A DNA stretch of 64,000 bases from Schistosoma mansoni (taxonomy: Eukaryota > Platyhelminthes > Trematoda > Strigeidida > Schistosomatidae), in NCBI RefSeq assembly GCF_000237925.1, contig NC_031495.1, positions 52,770,746 through 52,834,745 on the forward strand, written 5' to 3'. The notes under the pieces are model-generated. The model made no database searches. It had not been told where the DNA came from and saw only the letters and a list, made by a program, of their open reading frames with translations. The position numbers and the translations under genes were made by a program. This document shows positions 1 to 11,485 of this stretch, piece after piece (positions within the stretch are counted from its first letter, which is position 1; each line of letters begins with the position of its first letter).

Positions 1-430
1 AATAGTTCCTTTTTTTAAAAAAAAAATATATTTCATTGCATTTATTTATTTCTTTTATAAAAGGTCAGGGTCATTCATAAGTAAAGATGAAGTTGACATT
101 GATTTTCAATGAGTATCATTATTATTATTATTATTGGTAGTAGTAGTAGTAGTATTATATTTTCCGTTTTGATAACAATGAAAAAGAACAACAAAAGTTT
201 TTCTTTTCTTCTTTGAAAATCTAAATAGACCAGCTATAGTTTATGGTTCACATAACAAATAATAAATTTATATCATTTATAAAAGTGCTATTCTAATCGA
301 AAGTATATATATATGTTCAATGATGAATCAAAAATCAATGACATGGACTTTAATTATCAAGGTCTTTTATTCTACCAATCAAAAATAATTTATTGTTTAA
401 TGTATCTCATTTAAACTGTAAATTACTTAA
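1..430. other. AT-rich sequence with microsatellite, no gene
   Basis: No coding region is supported. A compound trinucleotide microsatellite, (ATT)n followed by (GTA)n, lies at about 116-153. The rest is AT-rich sequence without recognisable features. Confidence 0.7.
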
Positions 431-513
431 TAGTTGAATCCATGAATCAATTAAAGTTAGACCACCATGGAAAACCTAGAAGCACTGGACAGTTGTTTCG
501 TCCTAGTATGGAA
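431..513 (-). mobile_element. Hammerhead SINE, 3' fragment
   Basis: Matches, on the minus strand, the 3' half of the hammerhead SINE seen complete at 36560-36879: the conserved tail found in most copies (TGACTCATGATTTCAAC type) and part of the ribozyme. It abuts a plus-strand copy at 525-794, so the two lie with their 3' ends outward. A convincing target duplication was not found here. Confidence 0.7.
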
Positions 514-524
514 CGGTGGAGCAA

Positions 525-794
525 TTTCGTGGATTGGTTGAAGTTAGACATTAATACCGTTGGATGCCGGCCGGCTCGGTGGTCTAGAGGTTAAGGGTTC
601 GCGCGCGAGAGTGATACGTCCTCGGTTTGAATCTCGCAAGGTGGGATCGCAGGTGTGTACTTCTGAGGAGTCCCATAATAGGACGGAACGGCTGTCCAGT
701 GCTTGCAGGTTTTCCATGGTGGTCTAGATCCAATTGACTCATGATTTCAATTATAAAATTACTAAAATCTCTACACAAAACCCTTTCTGATAAT
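525..794 (+). mobile_element. Hammerhead SINE (tRNA-like head)
   Basis: A plus-strand copy of the same family. It has a tRNA-like Pol III promoter (A box TGGTCTAGAGG near 580-592, B box GGTTTGAATCT near 624-634), then a hammerhead-like segment (about 655-702), then the conserved 3' tail ending in CCCTTTCTGATAA. The hammerhead core reads GGAA where the family has GAAA, so this ribozyme is probably inactive. Confidence 0.8.
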
Positions 795-1091
795 TACGTT
801 TTACTAAATGGAATATTCATTACTTCTTTCTGTAGAAACTACTCACTATCTTAACTTACTAATCATAGCGTTCGCTAGTGATATATATAACTAGTTTTTT
901 GAGACAGACTAAATGTTTTTTTACAAACGAATGATTAATATTTAGAGAAAACAGTTTAATATCATTCTCAGAGACTAACATGGGGTTATTTACTGCGTTG
1001 AACTTTTACGCATGAGATGTTAGTTTACATCAAAAAGATTTAATCGTCAAGATAAACTCCCGTAATACTTTTACTATATAAAAGAAATCTG
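795..1091. other. No feature seen
   Basis: AT-rich sequence between repeats. No coding region or RNA gene is recognised. Confidence 0.6.
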
Positions 1092-1622
1092 AGGATGAAC
1101 ATTTACATTTTACATTTACGCCTGTTACCCCTCGTCTAGGAGCATAGGCCGCTCACCAGCATTCTCCATCCAACTCTGTCCTGAGCCTTCCTTTACAGTT
1201 CCTTCCAGTTGCTATTCATCCTTTTCATATCTGCTTCTATTTCCCGGCGTAATGTGTTCTTTGGCCTTCCTCTTTACCGCTTCCCTTCACCATTTCAAGT
1301 TAGGGATTGCCTTGTAATGCACATTGGTGATTTCCTTAGTGTATGTCCGATCCACTTCTAACGTCTCTTCCTAATTTCCTCTTCAGCTGAAAGCTGGTTT
1401 GTCCTCTCCCATAAAACGCTGTTGTTGATAGTATCCGGCCAATGGATGTTGAGTATTTTGCGTAGACAACTGTTTATAAATACTTGTACCTTCCTGATGA
1501 TGGTTGTAGTAGTTCTCCACGTTTCAGTTCCGTACAGTAGGACTGTCTTGACGTTCGTATTGAAGGTTCTCACTTTAATATTGGTTGAGAGACAGTTGTT
1601 TTGAGTTCCATGTGGTGTTCAA

Positions 1623-2696
1623 CTATAGGAATGCGACCCTTGTTTCGCTAATCCTCGCCTTTACATCTGCATCAGATCCTCCTTGTTTATCAACGATGCT
1701 CCCCAGGTACTTGAATGTTTCCACCTCTTCCAGAGTTTCGCCATCAAGTGTGATTGGGTTGGTGTTCTCCGTGTTGTATTTGAGAATCTTGCTTTTTCCT
1801 TTGTGAATGTGGAGGCCTATCGATGCGGAGGCTGCTGCTACATTTGCTGTCTTCATCTGCATTTGTTCGTGTGTATGAGAGAGAGGGGCTAGGTCATCTG
1901 CGAAGTACAAATCATCTAATTGATTCTGAGAAGTCCATTGTATTCCGTATTTCCCTTCAGATGTCGAATTCCTCATAATCCAGTCAATCACTAGAAGGAA
2001 GAGGAATGGGGAGAGTAGACAGCCTTGTCTAACTCCGGTCCTTACTGGAAATGCATCTGTCAGCTGTCCTCCATGCATGACTTTACACTGTAGTCCATCG
2101 TATGAGTTTTGGATAATGTTGACAATCTTTTCAGGAACTCCATAGTGTCGAAGAAGTTTCCATAATGTTCTCCTGTCCACGCTGTCAAACGCCTTCTCAT
2201 AGTCGATGAAGTTGACGTATAGTGATGAGTTCCACTCAACTGATTGTTCAACGATGATCCGTAGTGTCGCAATCTGGTCTGTGCACGACCTATCCTTACG
2301 GAATCCAGCCTGATGATCCCTAAGTTCGGCGTCTATGGCGTCTTTCATCCGATTCAGCAGCACTCTGTTGAAAACTTTTCCTGGTACTGATAACAAACTG
2401 ATGCCTCTGTAGTTTTCACATTTGCTCAGATTTCCTTTCTTTGGTATCTTGATGAGATATCCTTCCTTCCAGTCCATTGGCACTTGTTCCTCTTCCCAAA
2501 TCTTCTTGGATAGAAGGTGAAGCATGTTTGCAGTTATTTCAATGTCTGACTTCAGTGCTTCTGCTGGTATATTGTCAGGTCCTGCCGCCTTCCCACTTTT
2601 GATTTGTCTGATGGCCATCTTGACTTCTTCGATCGTTGGTGGAGTGACATCTATTGGAAGGTCAGTGTGTGCTGCTTCGATGTTCGGTGGATTCAA
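1623..2696 (-). pseudogene. RTE reverse transcriptase domain (fragment of ORF2)
   Basis: An open frame of 357 residues covering the fingers, palm and thumb of an RTE reverse transcriptase. RT blocks are recognisable in order: KSGKAAGPDNIP, ENYRGISLL, QAGFRKDRSCTDQI, FIDYEKAFDSVDR, GVRQGCLLSPFLF, the catalytic YFADD and FKYLGSI. It belongs to the LINE at 1102-4076 and is cut from the endonuclease upstream and the C-terminal tail downstream by frame changes. It would reverse-transcribe element RNA at a nicked chromosomal target if the protein were whole. Confidence 0.9.
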
Positions 2697-3287
2697 TGGG
2701 GCTGGTCTATTCAGCAGTTCCTCGAAGTATTCTACTCATCTTTTCCTCTTTTCTTGAATCTCCGTGATTGTCTTTCCTTCTTTGTCCTTGACTGGTCTCT
2801 CTGGTTTGCTATATCTCCCTGCCAATTTCTTCGTTGTATCATATAGTTGTCTCTTATTCCCTTCTCTTACCCCTTTTTACGCCGTCTTTGCTAGTTCTTC
2901 CATGTATTTCTGCTTGTCGGCTTTAATGCTTTTCTTCACTTCCCTGTTTGCTCCTGCGTATTCTGCTTGTGCTTTGACTTTCTCTGCTCGTGTTCGGCTG
3001 TTGTTAATTGCTAGTTTCTTGTTCTTCCTTTCTTGAATTTTGTCCAGGGTTGCCACAGAGATCCATTCCTTGTGATGATTCTTCTTAGGACCAAGAACCT
3101 CCTGACACGTTGAAGTTAGTGCTTCTTTTATCCCTTCCCAGTTGTCCTCCAAAGTAGTTTCTTGTTCTTTCAGTAGGTCCTGTAGAGCCTGAAACCTGTT
3201 GTTGAGAGTTATCTTGAATTCATGGGGCTTGTTAGTACCTCAAAGGAAGGCTGTATTGAACCTTTGTAGTGCTGTTTGTCCAGTTGT

Positions 3288-4031
3288 TCAGTGTTTCTTT
3301 AGCTTCAGTCTCATCTTGGCCACAACCAGGTGGTGGTCTGAAGCTATGTCAGCTCCTCTCCGGGTTCTCACATCTTCCATTGATCTTCGGAATTTTTTGT
3401 TGATACAGATGTGATCTATCTGGTTCTCTGTGGTTTGGTCCGGTGAGATCCATGTAGCTTTGTGTATGCGCTTGTGTGGGAATATTGTGCCGCCTATAAC
3501 CAATTTGTTGGATGCACATAGGCTTGTAAGTCTCTCCCCATTTTCATTTCTCTCTCCTAGTCCATGTCGTCCAATTACATCTTCATATCCTGTGTTGTCC
3601 ACTCCAACTTTAGCATTTAGATCTCCCATCAGGATGGTGAGGTCCTTTCGTGAGCACTTTGCTATAATTGATTGCAGCCTTTCATAGAACTGATCTCTAT
3701 CATCGTCGTTGCTATCATTGGTGGGTGCATAACATTGGATAACGTTCATTGTGATCCCTTGCTTCTTTGTTCTGAATGATGCTTTGATTATCCTGGGTCC
3801 ATGAGATTCCCATCCCACAAGTGCATTTCGTGCTTCTCTGGACAACATTAGAGCAACTCCCTGAGTGTGTGGAGCATTTCCCCCTTCGTGACCGGAGTAC
3901 AGCAGTATCTCTCCTGTACCAAGCCTTTGTTGTCCAGCTTGTGTCCAATGGGTTTCGCTGATTCCGAGTACTGCCAAGTTGTATCTCCTAATTTCCATTG
4001 CTAGTTGGCTGGTCTTTCTTGTCTCCCACAT
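3288..4031 (-). pseudogene. RTE endonuclease domain (fragment of ORF2)
   Basis: An open frame of 247 residues that matches the apurinic/apyrimidinic-like endonuclease of RTE elements. It shows LAVLGISETHW (metal-binding Glu), YSGHEG, IQCYAPTND, LMGDLNAKVG, NQIDHICI and the terminal SDHHLVV catalytic motif. The frame begins inside the original protein, at MWETRKTSQ; the few codons before it run into the 5' foldback at 4049-4097. In the living element this domain nicks target DNA for target-primed reverse transcription. Confidence 0.9.
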
Positions 4032-4048
4032 TGTCCAGACGTTCCATG

Positions 4049-4097
4049 TACCTGACGCTTGTTCATCCTCATAAAAAGGATGAACAAGCGTCAGGTA
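4049..4097. repeat. 21-bp perfect inverted repeat at the 5' end of the LINE
   Basis: The arms at 4049-4069 and 4077-4097 are exact reverse complements around a 7-base loop. The inner arm is element sequence (codons just before the endonuclease) and the outer arm is its inverted copy, so this is a foldback at the 5' terminus of the insertion. Confidence 0.9.
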
Positions 4098-6137
4098 AAT
4101 AAACTAGATCTTTACAATAAATATTTTCAGAAAACTTGATGAAGCATTAAAAATTTATATAAACTTAATGTTGGTAAGTTTTTAGTTATGAAAATACTTA
4201 CATAGTCTTCATCTGACTTCGGTATATTTGTACTATTAGTTAATATTGAAACCCTAAATTCGCCTATCTGTCAAACAGAACTAATCTTTTATCAATACGA
4301 TATGTTCTTTTAATAAACAACATACTTCATTACAATTTAAGTTGTTTGAGTATTATATTAGTTATACATTGTAAAAAACCGTATAAAAATAGACATATGT
4401 CTATATTCGCTTGTGAACTAATATATTCATAGTAATATTTAAATAGACGCTTGAATAAGTTAAATAGATTTATGCAAATAAACAAAAATTCTTCTTCTAC
4501 TTTTCATAGATTGGCACCATTTTTATTTTTAGAAGGCGTAATAATTTAGTTACATTTTGTAGATTAACCCCAAAAAAATTTCCCCTTTATTCATTTTCAA
4601 TATGAACAGTGAATAAGTTTTAAAATGAAATAGGCAAGTGAAGTGAATCATGAGTAGAGTAATTGAAGGAATTCACAAAATAATAGTAGTATGTAGCTCA
4701 TAGTGCATAATTATTGAGAATATCACTACTCTGAATAATATGTATATGCTTATATACATATTCAACTGTAAAACTACTTTATTCTCCTATTCACTACCTC
4801 ACTATTCTAAAGAACTCCTATCAATAAGGAAGACGATAGAAATATATATATACTATGTACTTATATGCATATTTAAGAGAAGAATGAAATGTTCATTAAG
4901 CATACTAAATAGCTCTACTTCTTTCTTGCAGATCTACATTTGCACACACAACATATACAAATAACAAAAATACTAACATTTACTGATTTAGTTACTTAAA
5001 TAGTGAATAAGTTTGAAAAAGGTATTCAGGGATTATGTTGATAAGTCGTGAAATAGTAATGTAAAGAACAAATTATTGTTACTATGACTGAGATGAATAA
5101 TTAGTAGTAGAATAATGTAGATATAAAAGAAATTGGAGATTGTTTCCTTATACTTCTTATTTGTCGGTATAATTAGAATTATTTATTTATTGTTTTTCAT
5201 TTGAACACTTTTTTTGTCGTCATTTTATGTCGTCAGTTTTAATCTCTTGATGTAGGCAGTAATTATAACAGATGTAACAGTGGTAGTAGTAGTAGTAGTA
5301 GTAGTAGCAGTATTAGTGGTGGTGAAGGTGATGGATGAACTACGAAGAATGTGTATGTAAGTGTGTGTATGTATTTATGATAAGTGAAGAGATGAAGTGA
5401 GGATAGAGGTGGAAATTTATGGTATATAAGTAAGAAAATTGGGTGTGAGATTGAAAGCGTTGACAGGTAATATATTCATACAACTAATTATAAATATATA
5501 TATATGCCGCTCACTTCGGTTGCTACTACTATTACTGGTAATAATAATAATATTCATAATGTTAATTATATTCATGAAGTCCCTAAGGACAATAAAAGAC
5601 GGCTTATTTTGACTTTAAATATTCTACAAAGTGAATTATTATACTCATTAAAAATATGCCTCTTTAATATGACACATGTTATAGATATACGATTGTTTGG
5701 CTTGTAAAAACAAATGAGAAAATGAATATATAATGTATATGGTGTATATGTTAAACTAGACATAAATATCTGTACCTATTAAGCATGCTATATCTAGTAG
5801 TTATGGTTACTGTTTAAGTCGACGCTTCAATTTTTCACCTAAAGATAATTCACTATATTAACTTTCTAAAATACAGTTATGATTATAAATTTCAATTAAA
5901 TATGAATATGTATATATTTCTTTTTCCTAATTTTTAAGTTATTAATGTCAATTAACTGCCATATTCTAACATTTTCATGCGTTTCAATAGTGAGTAGTAG
6001 TTTTCTTTATACAATAAAACAAAATACTCCCATAACATTGAGATTTTATAGACCGATTGATTTTTACCTTATTTATATATAATATTTTCTTTTATTTATA
6101 TTCCTACTTGTTAGTAATATCTGTGTAACTATGAAAA
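4098..6137. other. AT-rich intergenic DNA, no gene
   Basis: About 2 kb without a supported coding region. It holds a (GTA)n microsatellite at about 5280-5313. Short open frames here show no family resemblance and have AT-driven composition. Confidence 0.6.
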
Positions 6138-6458
6138 TATCTGGTTCATAGTAAGCAAAGATGGATAGTGGCTAGCAGTGGAATTCACGACGTGCCTTAC
6201 GTTCTATTTTTGACTCGTCAGCTGGATGTATCTGCATATCAGAGTTGGTGTTCATTCTGGGACTCGAACCCAGTACCTTTCGCTTCAAACGCCATCCCGT
6301 TATCCACTCGGCCACTGAGTCCTGATAACCACTTGCTTGTGCAATGAGGTGAAGTTTAAATTCATTTAGTATTGTTTGAGACTGACCAGTTACAGTCCTA
6401 ACACATCGATTGGAAGATTCAAACAAACAATACTCAATGAATTTATCTGGTTCATAGT
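6138..6458 (-). mobile_element. Sm-alpha-type hammerhead SINE with 15-bp target duplication
   Basis: The element occupies 6153-6443 on the minus strand, between direct repeats TATCTGGTTCATAGT at 6138-6152 and 6444-6458. In sense orientation it has a tRNA-like promoter (A box TGGCCGAGTGG, B box GGTTCGAGTCC region), then a hammerhead-like segment (about 6181-6228, plus-strand coordinates) and a tail ending in CTTTGCTTAC. It matches my recollection of the schistosome Sm-alpha family. The long duplication fits mobilisation by a LINE. The ribozyme core has lost the GAAA box and is probably inactive. Confidence 0.88.
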
Positions 6459-7038
6459 TTGTAGCTGAAAAATCTCTAAGTTAGGAAATAGTAGCTAACT
6501 GAAAATTCATCTATTAATTATAACTTTTTCCAAATCCAAACTATTGTGAAATATTATTTACAATAGAGTTAGTTTTATTTAAGTTAGGGTTTATTTTTTA
6601 AAAATCAAAGTCTTCTCAAATTAACTTTATTTTATCAAGCTTATAACTCAGTATTCAGTTAATGATACTAGATGATAAGTTATTGGAATGGCGAACGTTA
6701 TGCATTAAAAGTTTGTTTAAAGTCTTATGAGTGATCAGTATAAAAACAAATTTAGATATAAACAAATAAACTGAAACGAAGTTTTTGATTTGTTCACTTG
6801 ACGTCAGATAAATATATCTCTCTTCTCTTTTTCTCTTTAGTTGAGTTCAGTTGAGTCGTGTTGTCAGTATTGACACATGATTCATGAATAGAAAACTGTG
6901 TCACTAATCTTTAGAAAAAGTTTAAAATGTCATTTGACTAGTACTAATCAGTGTTTATTGAGTAATATCTGCCAGAACACAAATAGAAAGTAAATTTTGA
7001 GATAGTGGGAAAGATTTGCAGCTCAGGGGGATGATTTA
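6459..7038. other. No feature seen
   Basis: AT-rich, with no recognisable gene or repeat family. Confidence 0.55.
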
Positions 7039-7213
7039 GGTGGAGTTTTGTTATCTGAGCTGGATTGTTTAGTCGTGGAGCTTTCATGGTTCTTCTGAAC
7101 AACATCATCAGCAAAAGCTTCAGGTAGAAGTGAAGTTTATGCTGATGATGTTGTTCAGAAAAACCATGAAAACTCTACGGCTAAACCATCCAGCTCAGTA
7201 ACAAAACTCCACC
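7039..7213. repeat. Foldback element, arms of about 72 bp
   Basis: The arms at about 7041-7112 and 7141-7211 are inverted copies with a handful of mismatches, around a 28-base loop. They share CTGAACAACATCATCAGC next to the loop and TGGAGTTTTGTTA at the outer ends. There is no coding capacity. It may be a small foldback or MITE-like element; no target duplication was found. Confidence 0.75.
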
Positions 7214-7897
7214 AGTTGGTTATTTTCACATTCACATCACTTAAATTCTATGAAAAATCGCTTGAAATAAAGTTTTGGTCGATTGAGTCAGAGACTTTTT
7301 GATTCTGTTAGTGGCGAATCAACTATATCACTAAAAGTAATACTGATTCATAGGTAGGAATAAATGCTTCCACATGATTAAAAACTAATATATATTCAAA
7401 CTGTGAATGCTCCAGATTAATTTAAAAGCCTTATTGATATTACTTAAGGCATGTCATATTCATTGTAGAGATAAAGTCCTTCTTACCTATATCGTATAAA
7501 TGATTTTTTAAACATCCTACTGTTAAGTTTATAGGAAGCTGAAGGGTCTTCTTAAATGTCAAGACTATCATTACCATGAAGACTAATAAATGAAATATAA
7601 CTCTCAAATTAATAAGTTGCATTTTATTTTTAGACATTTCTCACTAACATAGAAACATTTCTCTCAACATAAATATCGACATATATCTAAAATCCCATTA
7701 TATACTGTAATGTTTTATCATTGCGTTTGTATAAAATGTATGTTTATAACATTTCAAGTAGTTACTAGGTGAACTCTTTTAACAATAGACAGTACTATAA
7801 GAATAATCTTCATGTATTACAAATTATTCGAAAAGAAAAACGTTATTATAAGTTTTCAAAATATTTATTAGCATTAATAAAACAAACAATCTTTAAT
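7214..7897. other. No feature seen
   Basis: AT-rich sequence with short open frames only. The longest, on the minus strand near 7440-7637, is not recognisable. Confidence 0.55.
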
Positions 7898-7901
7898 TTC
7901 T

Positions 7902-8387
7902 ACTGGTCACTGCTTCTCACTAGAACTCCAGGAAATATCTCTTGAAGCCAGTCACTAGTGAGCATATGATTATAATCAGAAGGGGTTTCGTGGAGATTTC
8001 AGTATTTTCATAGTTGAAATCATGAGTCAATTGAAGCTATATCACCATGGAAAACCTAGAAGCACTGGACGTCCGTTTCGTCTTATTGTGGGACTCCTCA
8101 GCAATGCGTATCCACGATCTTGCCTCGAGAGATTCAAACCCAGGACCTACCAGTCTCGCGCCAGAGCGCTTAACCGATAGATCACTGAGCCGGCCGGCAT
8201 CCGATGGTGTTAATGTCTAACTTCAACCAATCCACGAAGATGAGCAACCGTTCACCAATTGTCTTCAGTGAGTTGATATTTCACAACAGACGTGGTTGAA
8301 CTCCACTGGTCACTGCTTCTCACTAGAACTCCAGGAAATATCTCTTGAAGTCAGTCACTAGTGAGCATATGATTATAATCAGAAGAG
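7902..8387 (-). repeat. Hammerhead repeat, 1.2 tandem units of period 403 bp
   Basis: The segment at 7902-7982 (ACTGGTCACTGCTTCTCACT...) recurs at 8305-8385 with about one mismatch, an offset of 403 bases. Between them, on the minus strand, lie the tRNA-like head (about 8108-8215), a hammerhead ribozyme (8062-8107) and the 3' tail. The unit is therefore longer than the short SINE copies: it has an extra 5' module of about 150 bp, also seen at 10752-11135 and 15890-16232, and here that module has been repeated after the 3' end. Confidence 0.8.
8062..8107 (-). ncRNA. Hammerhead ribozyme with complete core
   Basis: Read on the minus strand: helix I strand GCATTG, core CTGAGGA, helix II GTC/GAC, GAAA box, short helix III, cleavage triplet GTC and the partner strand CAGTGC. 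Helix I pairs in full, with one G-U pair. All conserved core bases are present, so self-cleavage is plausible. Helix III is very short, as in known schistosome hammerheads. Confidence 0.75.
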
Positions 8388-8390
8388 GAC

Positions 8391-8447
8391 TCATGATTTC
8401 AACTATGAAAATACTGAAATCTCCACAAAACCCCTTCTGATTATAAT
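8391..8447 (+). mobile_element. Hammerhead SINE, 3' tail fragment
   Basis: A plus-strand piece of only the last 55 or so bases of the family (GACTCATGATTTCAACTATG to CCCCTTCTGAT). It abuts the end of the minus-strand repeat. Confidence 0.7.
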
Positions 8448-8670
8448 CTTTAATTCCATGTTAGCATGTCTAGAGAAAATATAATAAAAACACAATTTAT
8501 TCTTTCAAACAAAATTTTGTCCAACTTACTAATCAACAAAAGAATATTTCAACAGACTGTTATATACTTCTTATTTTTATTCAACAGAATAAATAGTTCC
8601 ATAAGAATAGATTATATTTTTTTAAACATTAACTAGTGAAGGAAATGTTAAATTATTTACCCTTTACTTC

Positions 8671-9249
8671 ACTTGAAAATCTCTTGGTCAGTCAGTCAGC
8701 TACAATGTAGGACCAGTCACATATATGCATCGGTCCAAGTTACCATACCTCATTAGCACGGCAAGATGAACACCGGATTCAAAGAAGTAGTTAATTCAAT
8801 GTTGGTAATATATAAAACAAAGATTGTATATAAGGATATAGTACGGGAAGAAAGACAGATACGAAGCAGTTTTAATCTCAAGGTTTAAGGGAAGATAAAG
8901 AGTGTATACACCTGAGCAATTGTGACCGATTCTGAGCCATGTCACCTAGAGTCTCCAACCGTTAGTTACGATAGTCACGCAGACCACAACCAAGTAGTCG
9001 GCACCCACCAACATGGCTCCGACTAGAAGTTAGTGACTTCAAGCACTGATGCCACGTTTTGGTTTGGCCGCCCACAACTTTCTTCCAACCATCCCCAATA
9101 CTAGTCAGCATAGCGCGTCGTAGTAACCGGTGTTCAGGCATACGTAACACATGGCCCAACTATCTCAGTCGATGAAGATTCATGACCTCATCAACTGATT
9201 TACCATCATTCCCTAATACCCTGCGTCACATCACTTAAAAACCTGTTGG
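8671..9249 (-). mobile_element. RTE-type LINE (second family), 5'-truncated 3' end
   Basis: The element runs about 8688-9232 on the minus strand. It has a 65-residue C-terminal coding fragment (8962-9159: RRAMLTSIGDGWKK, GGQTKTWHQCLKSL) and a 3' UTR ending in a (CTGA)n tail near 8700. It matches the longer copy at 54703-56644. The flanks 8671-8687 and 9233-9249 are similar (13 of 17 bases) and look like a decayed target duplication. Confidence 0.82.
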
Positions 9250-10751
9250 TAAGTCATTATGTATCAAAATTTATCACTTAATATTAGATGATGATTACTT
9301 CTGCTGAGGAACTATGCAGTAAATAAAAACAGTAGGTATAACATGATTTTTATTTACTTAAAAGTATAGTATTTTATGTATGAACTCTGCTTTTAGACCT
9401 TACGCTTGAGTGAGTAAAATTACATGTTCTGAGATGAGTAAATGTTGTTCAAAGGATATTTTATAGATAGTGCTTGTTCGATTACATAAAACTTCTTAGT
9501 ATTCGTTGAATAAACTATGAAGTTCAATACTATCTGAGTTTAGAGGTTCTTACCTACATCTTCTGACCAAATAAAATTCTTAATCATCATTTATACAGCA
9601 GTAATTCTGATTAATTTAACAAGTTAGATAAAATATGACTAATATTTAGATTCGCTGTACATGCAAAATGGGAATATCTGAATTAAGTGAGTAACTATAA
9701 GTGAACCTTTGAATTAAAATGTCCTTTCAGTCTACACTTTACTAATTTGACTCCCTTGAATCATCTTAGTTACACTTGACTATCTGTATTATTAGAAAAC
9801 TTTTTCTTTCTAGCTGTAGATGACTATAGGTTGTTTGTAATGGAACTAAAATTTCTCACATATTCTCAGACATGACACCGTGGCTCTCTTAGTAGCAACA
9901 AAATACTAGGTCCTAACTACTACCTCTTAAACAATATTAATCCTTTTGAAACTTGTGTGACTTTGTGGCCATGCTATATTCCTAGTGTATTTACGTTTTT
10001 CGTACAGTATCTTTAGAAGATGACTATACTTACAAGATTACTGATCAGTAGTGTATACCCTGATAATTATTCTGCATTCTACAATACTGTTACCTCCTAT
10101 CATGCTTTCGCCTTCATCATATGATTTAACTCAGGAAATTCAACAAATTCTTATAGTTTTGTGGATTCTAACAAGAATAAAGGCATTTTCTATTTCTTTT
10201 ACATAGTTATTTTAACCAAAAAAGAAAAACAAAACAAACAAAAGTTAACAAAACAGCAGGAATAATTAACATAAGGAGTCAATAATCATACTACTGTTGA
10301 TCCAGTTAGTACTAAACAATAATTATGTAGAAAAAGAAGATGAGAAAATGCCGGGAAAGGAAAAAAGGCAGATTAAGTGTAATTTAGTTTACTTATTTTT
10401 ATTTGGAAGAAAAGTAACACAAATAGACAGATACAAAATAAAAACATTTCATCAACTAATCACGCCATTTCACCCATAGTTTTATTGAGAATGTGTTTAG
10501 CTGCCAAATTCTTCAACAAATGCATATTTTTGTTTTTCACTCAAAAGAGATGTGAATTATACAGTTTTTATTGACCAGCTACTACTGTTTGACTAATTCT
10601 AACGTTACCATTATTAAACTATATAAATTTTATTAGTTCTGTAAACAAAGTTGACCTTTTGGCAATTAAAAAAATCGGTTTGTTTAAAGCAATTTGAATA
10701 CACTTTTTAAATATCAATCACGGAAAAAAGAAGTGGTTTACTAATCTTCAG
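9250..10751. other. AT-rich intergenic DNA, no gene
   Basis: About 1.5 kb with no supported gene or repeat. The open frame at 10297-10479 (plus) is lysine-rich, of AT-biased composition and without recognisable features. Confidence 0.55.
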
Positions 10752-11135
10752 TAAGGGCTTGTGGAGACTGTTGAGTCTCATTGAAATAGCGAATCAATGA
10801 ACGTTAGACCACCATTGAAACGTGGAAGCCCTGGATGGACGTTTTCCCATAATGTGGGACTCATCAGCAGTGGGCATCCACAATATCGCACGTGAGACTC
10901 GAACCCAGAACTGTCGGTCTCGCGTGAACTCTTAACCTATAGATCACTAAGCCATCATTCAAAGGTATTATTGTCTAACTTCAACCAACCCACGATATGC
11001 AGCGACATCTTTTATTGTATTGATGGGCAACTGCGTCACACTCGACAGGGATCAGCTCCAATGGTGATGGCTTCTCGCTAGAACTCCAGAAATTTTCTCT
11101 GGAAGCCAGTAACTAATGAGCACATGATATTTTCC
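10752..11135 (-). mobile_element. Hammerhead SINE, older copy
   Basis: A minus-strand copy with the tail, a degenerate hammerhead (helix II is altered and the GAAA box survives only as AAAA), a tRNA-like head (B-box-like GAGACTCGAACCC on the plus strand) and the extra 5' module ending near 11135. Its divergence from the 36.6 kb copy suggests an older insertion. Confidence 0.75.
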
Positions 11136-11332
11136 AGCATGGGGACGTTGAGATTTTCGAATTTCTAATTAGTAATATTTTATAGTTCTTATTAGAAAAT
11201 AATGTAGCTTAATCAATAAATAAGGGACTTAGTTCATTATAAGAAAACAGAGAAAGAATATTTTAATCGTTTTGAAGCTCCATATGAAAAGTAGTATAGC
11301 TTAGTGGTTAATAAATTAAACTTTTAGGCATT

Positions 11333-11485
11333 AATTTTCGCTTTAAACGCCATCGCGTTATCCCCTTAGTTACTGAATCCTAATAGCCACTTGCTTGTAG
11401 AATGGGATGGAGTTTAAATTCACTTAGTATTACTTGTTTGAATCTTCCCATTGATGTTTAGGATTGCAACTGGTCATGAATGATA
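11333..11485 (-). mobile_element. Sm-alpha-type SINE, 5' half only
   Basis: Matches the tRNA-like head and 5' segment of the copy at 6153-6443 (TTCGCTTTAAACGCCATCGC, CACTTGCTTGTAGAATGGG). The ribozyme half is absent. Confidence 0.75.

Larger units (their letters stand above)
1102..4076 (-). mobile_element. RTE-clade LINE (SR2/Perere-3-like), near complete but decayed
   Basis: A non-LTR retrotransposon read on the minus strand. The apurinic-type endonuclease lies at 3288-4031 (motifs ISETHW, GDLNAKVG, SDHHLVV), a linker at 2877-3152, and the reverse transcriptase at 1623-2696 (KAAGPDNIPAE, YRGISLLS, IDYEKAFDSV, RQGCLLSP, catalytic FADD). A C-terminal piece typical of RTE lies at 1358-1573 ([24 protein letters not shown]). 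The single ORF2 expected of the clade is now broken into at least four pieces by frameshifts and stops, so the copy cannot be autonomous. The 5' UTR is missing; the 3' end lies near 1102 in a short TTTACA-rich tail. The direct repeat AGGATGAACA at 1092-1101 and 4077-4086 may be the target duplication. I recognise the family from known schistosome RTE proteins; the exact subfamily is not certain. Confidence 0.92.

Noticed and set aside
6172-6426. Minus-strand open frame of 84 codons
   Set aside because: Translation of an Sm-alpha SINE; includes its tRNA-like head and has no protein homology.
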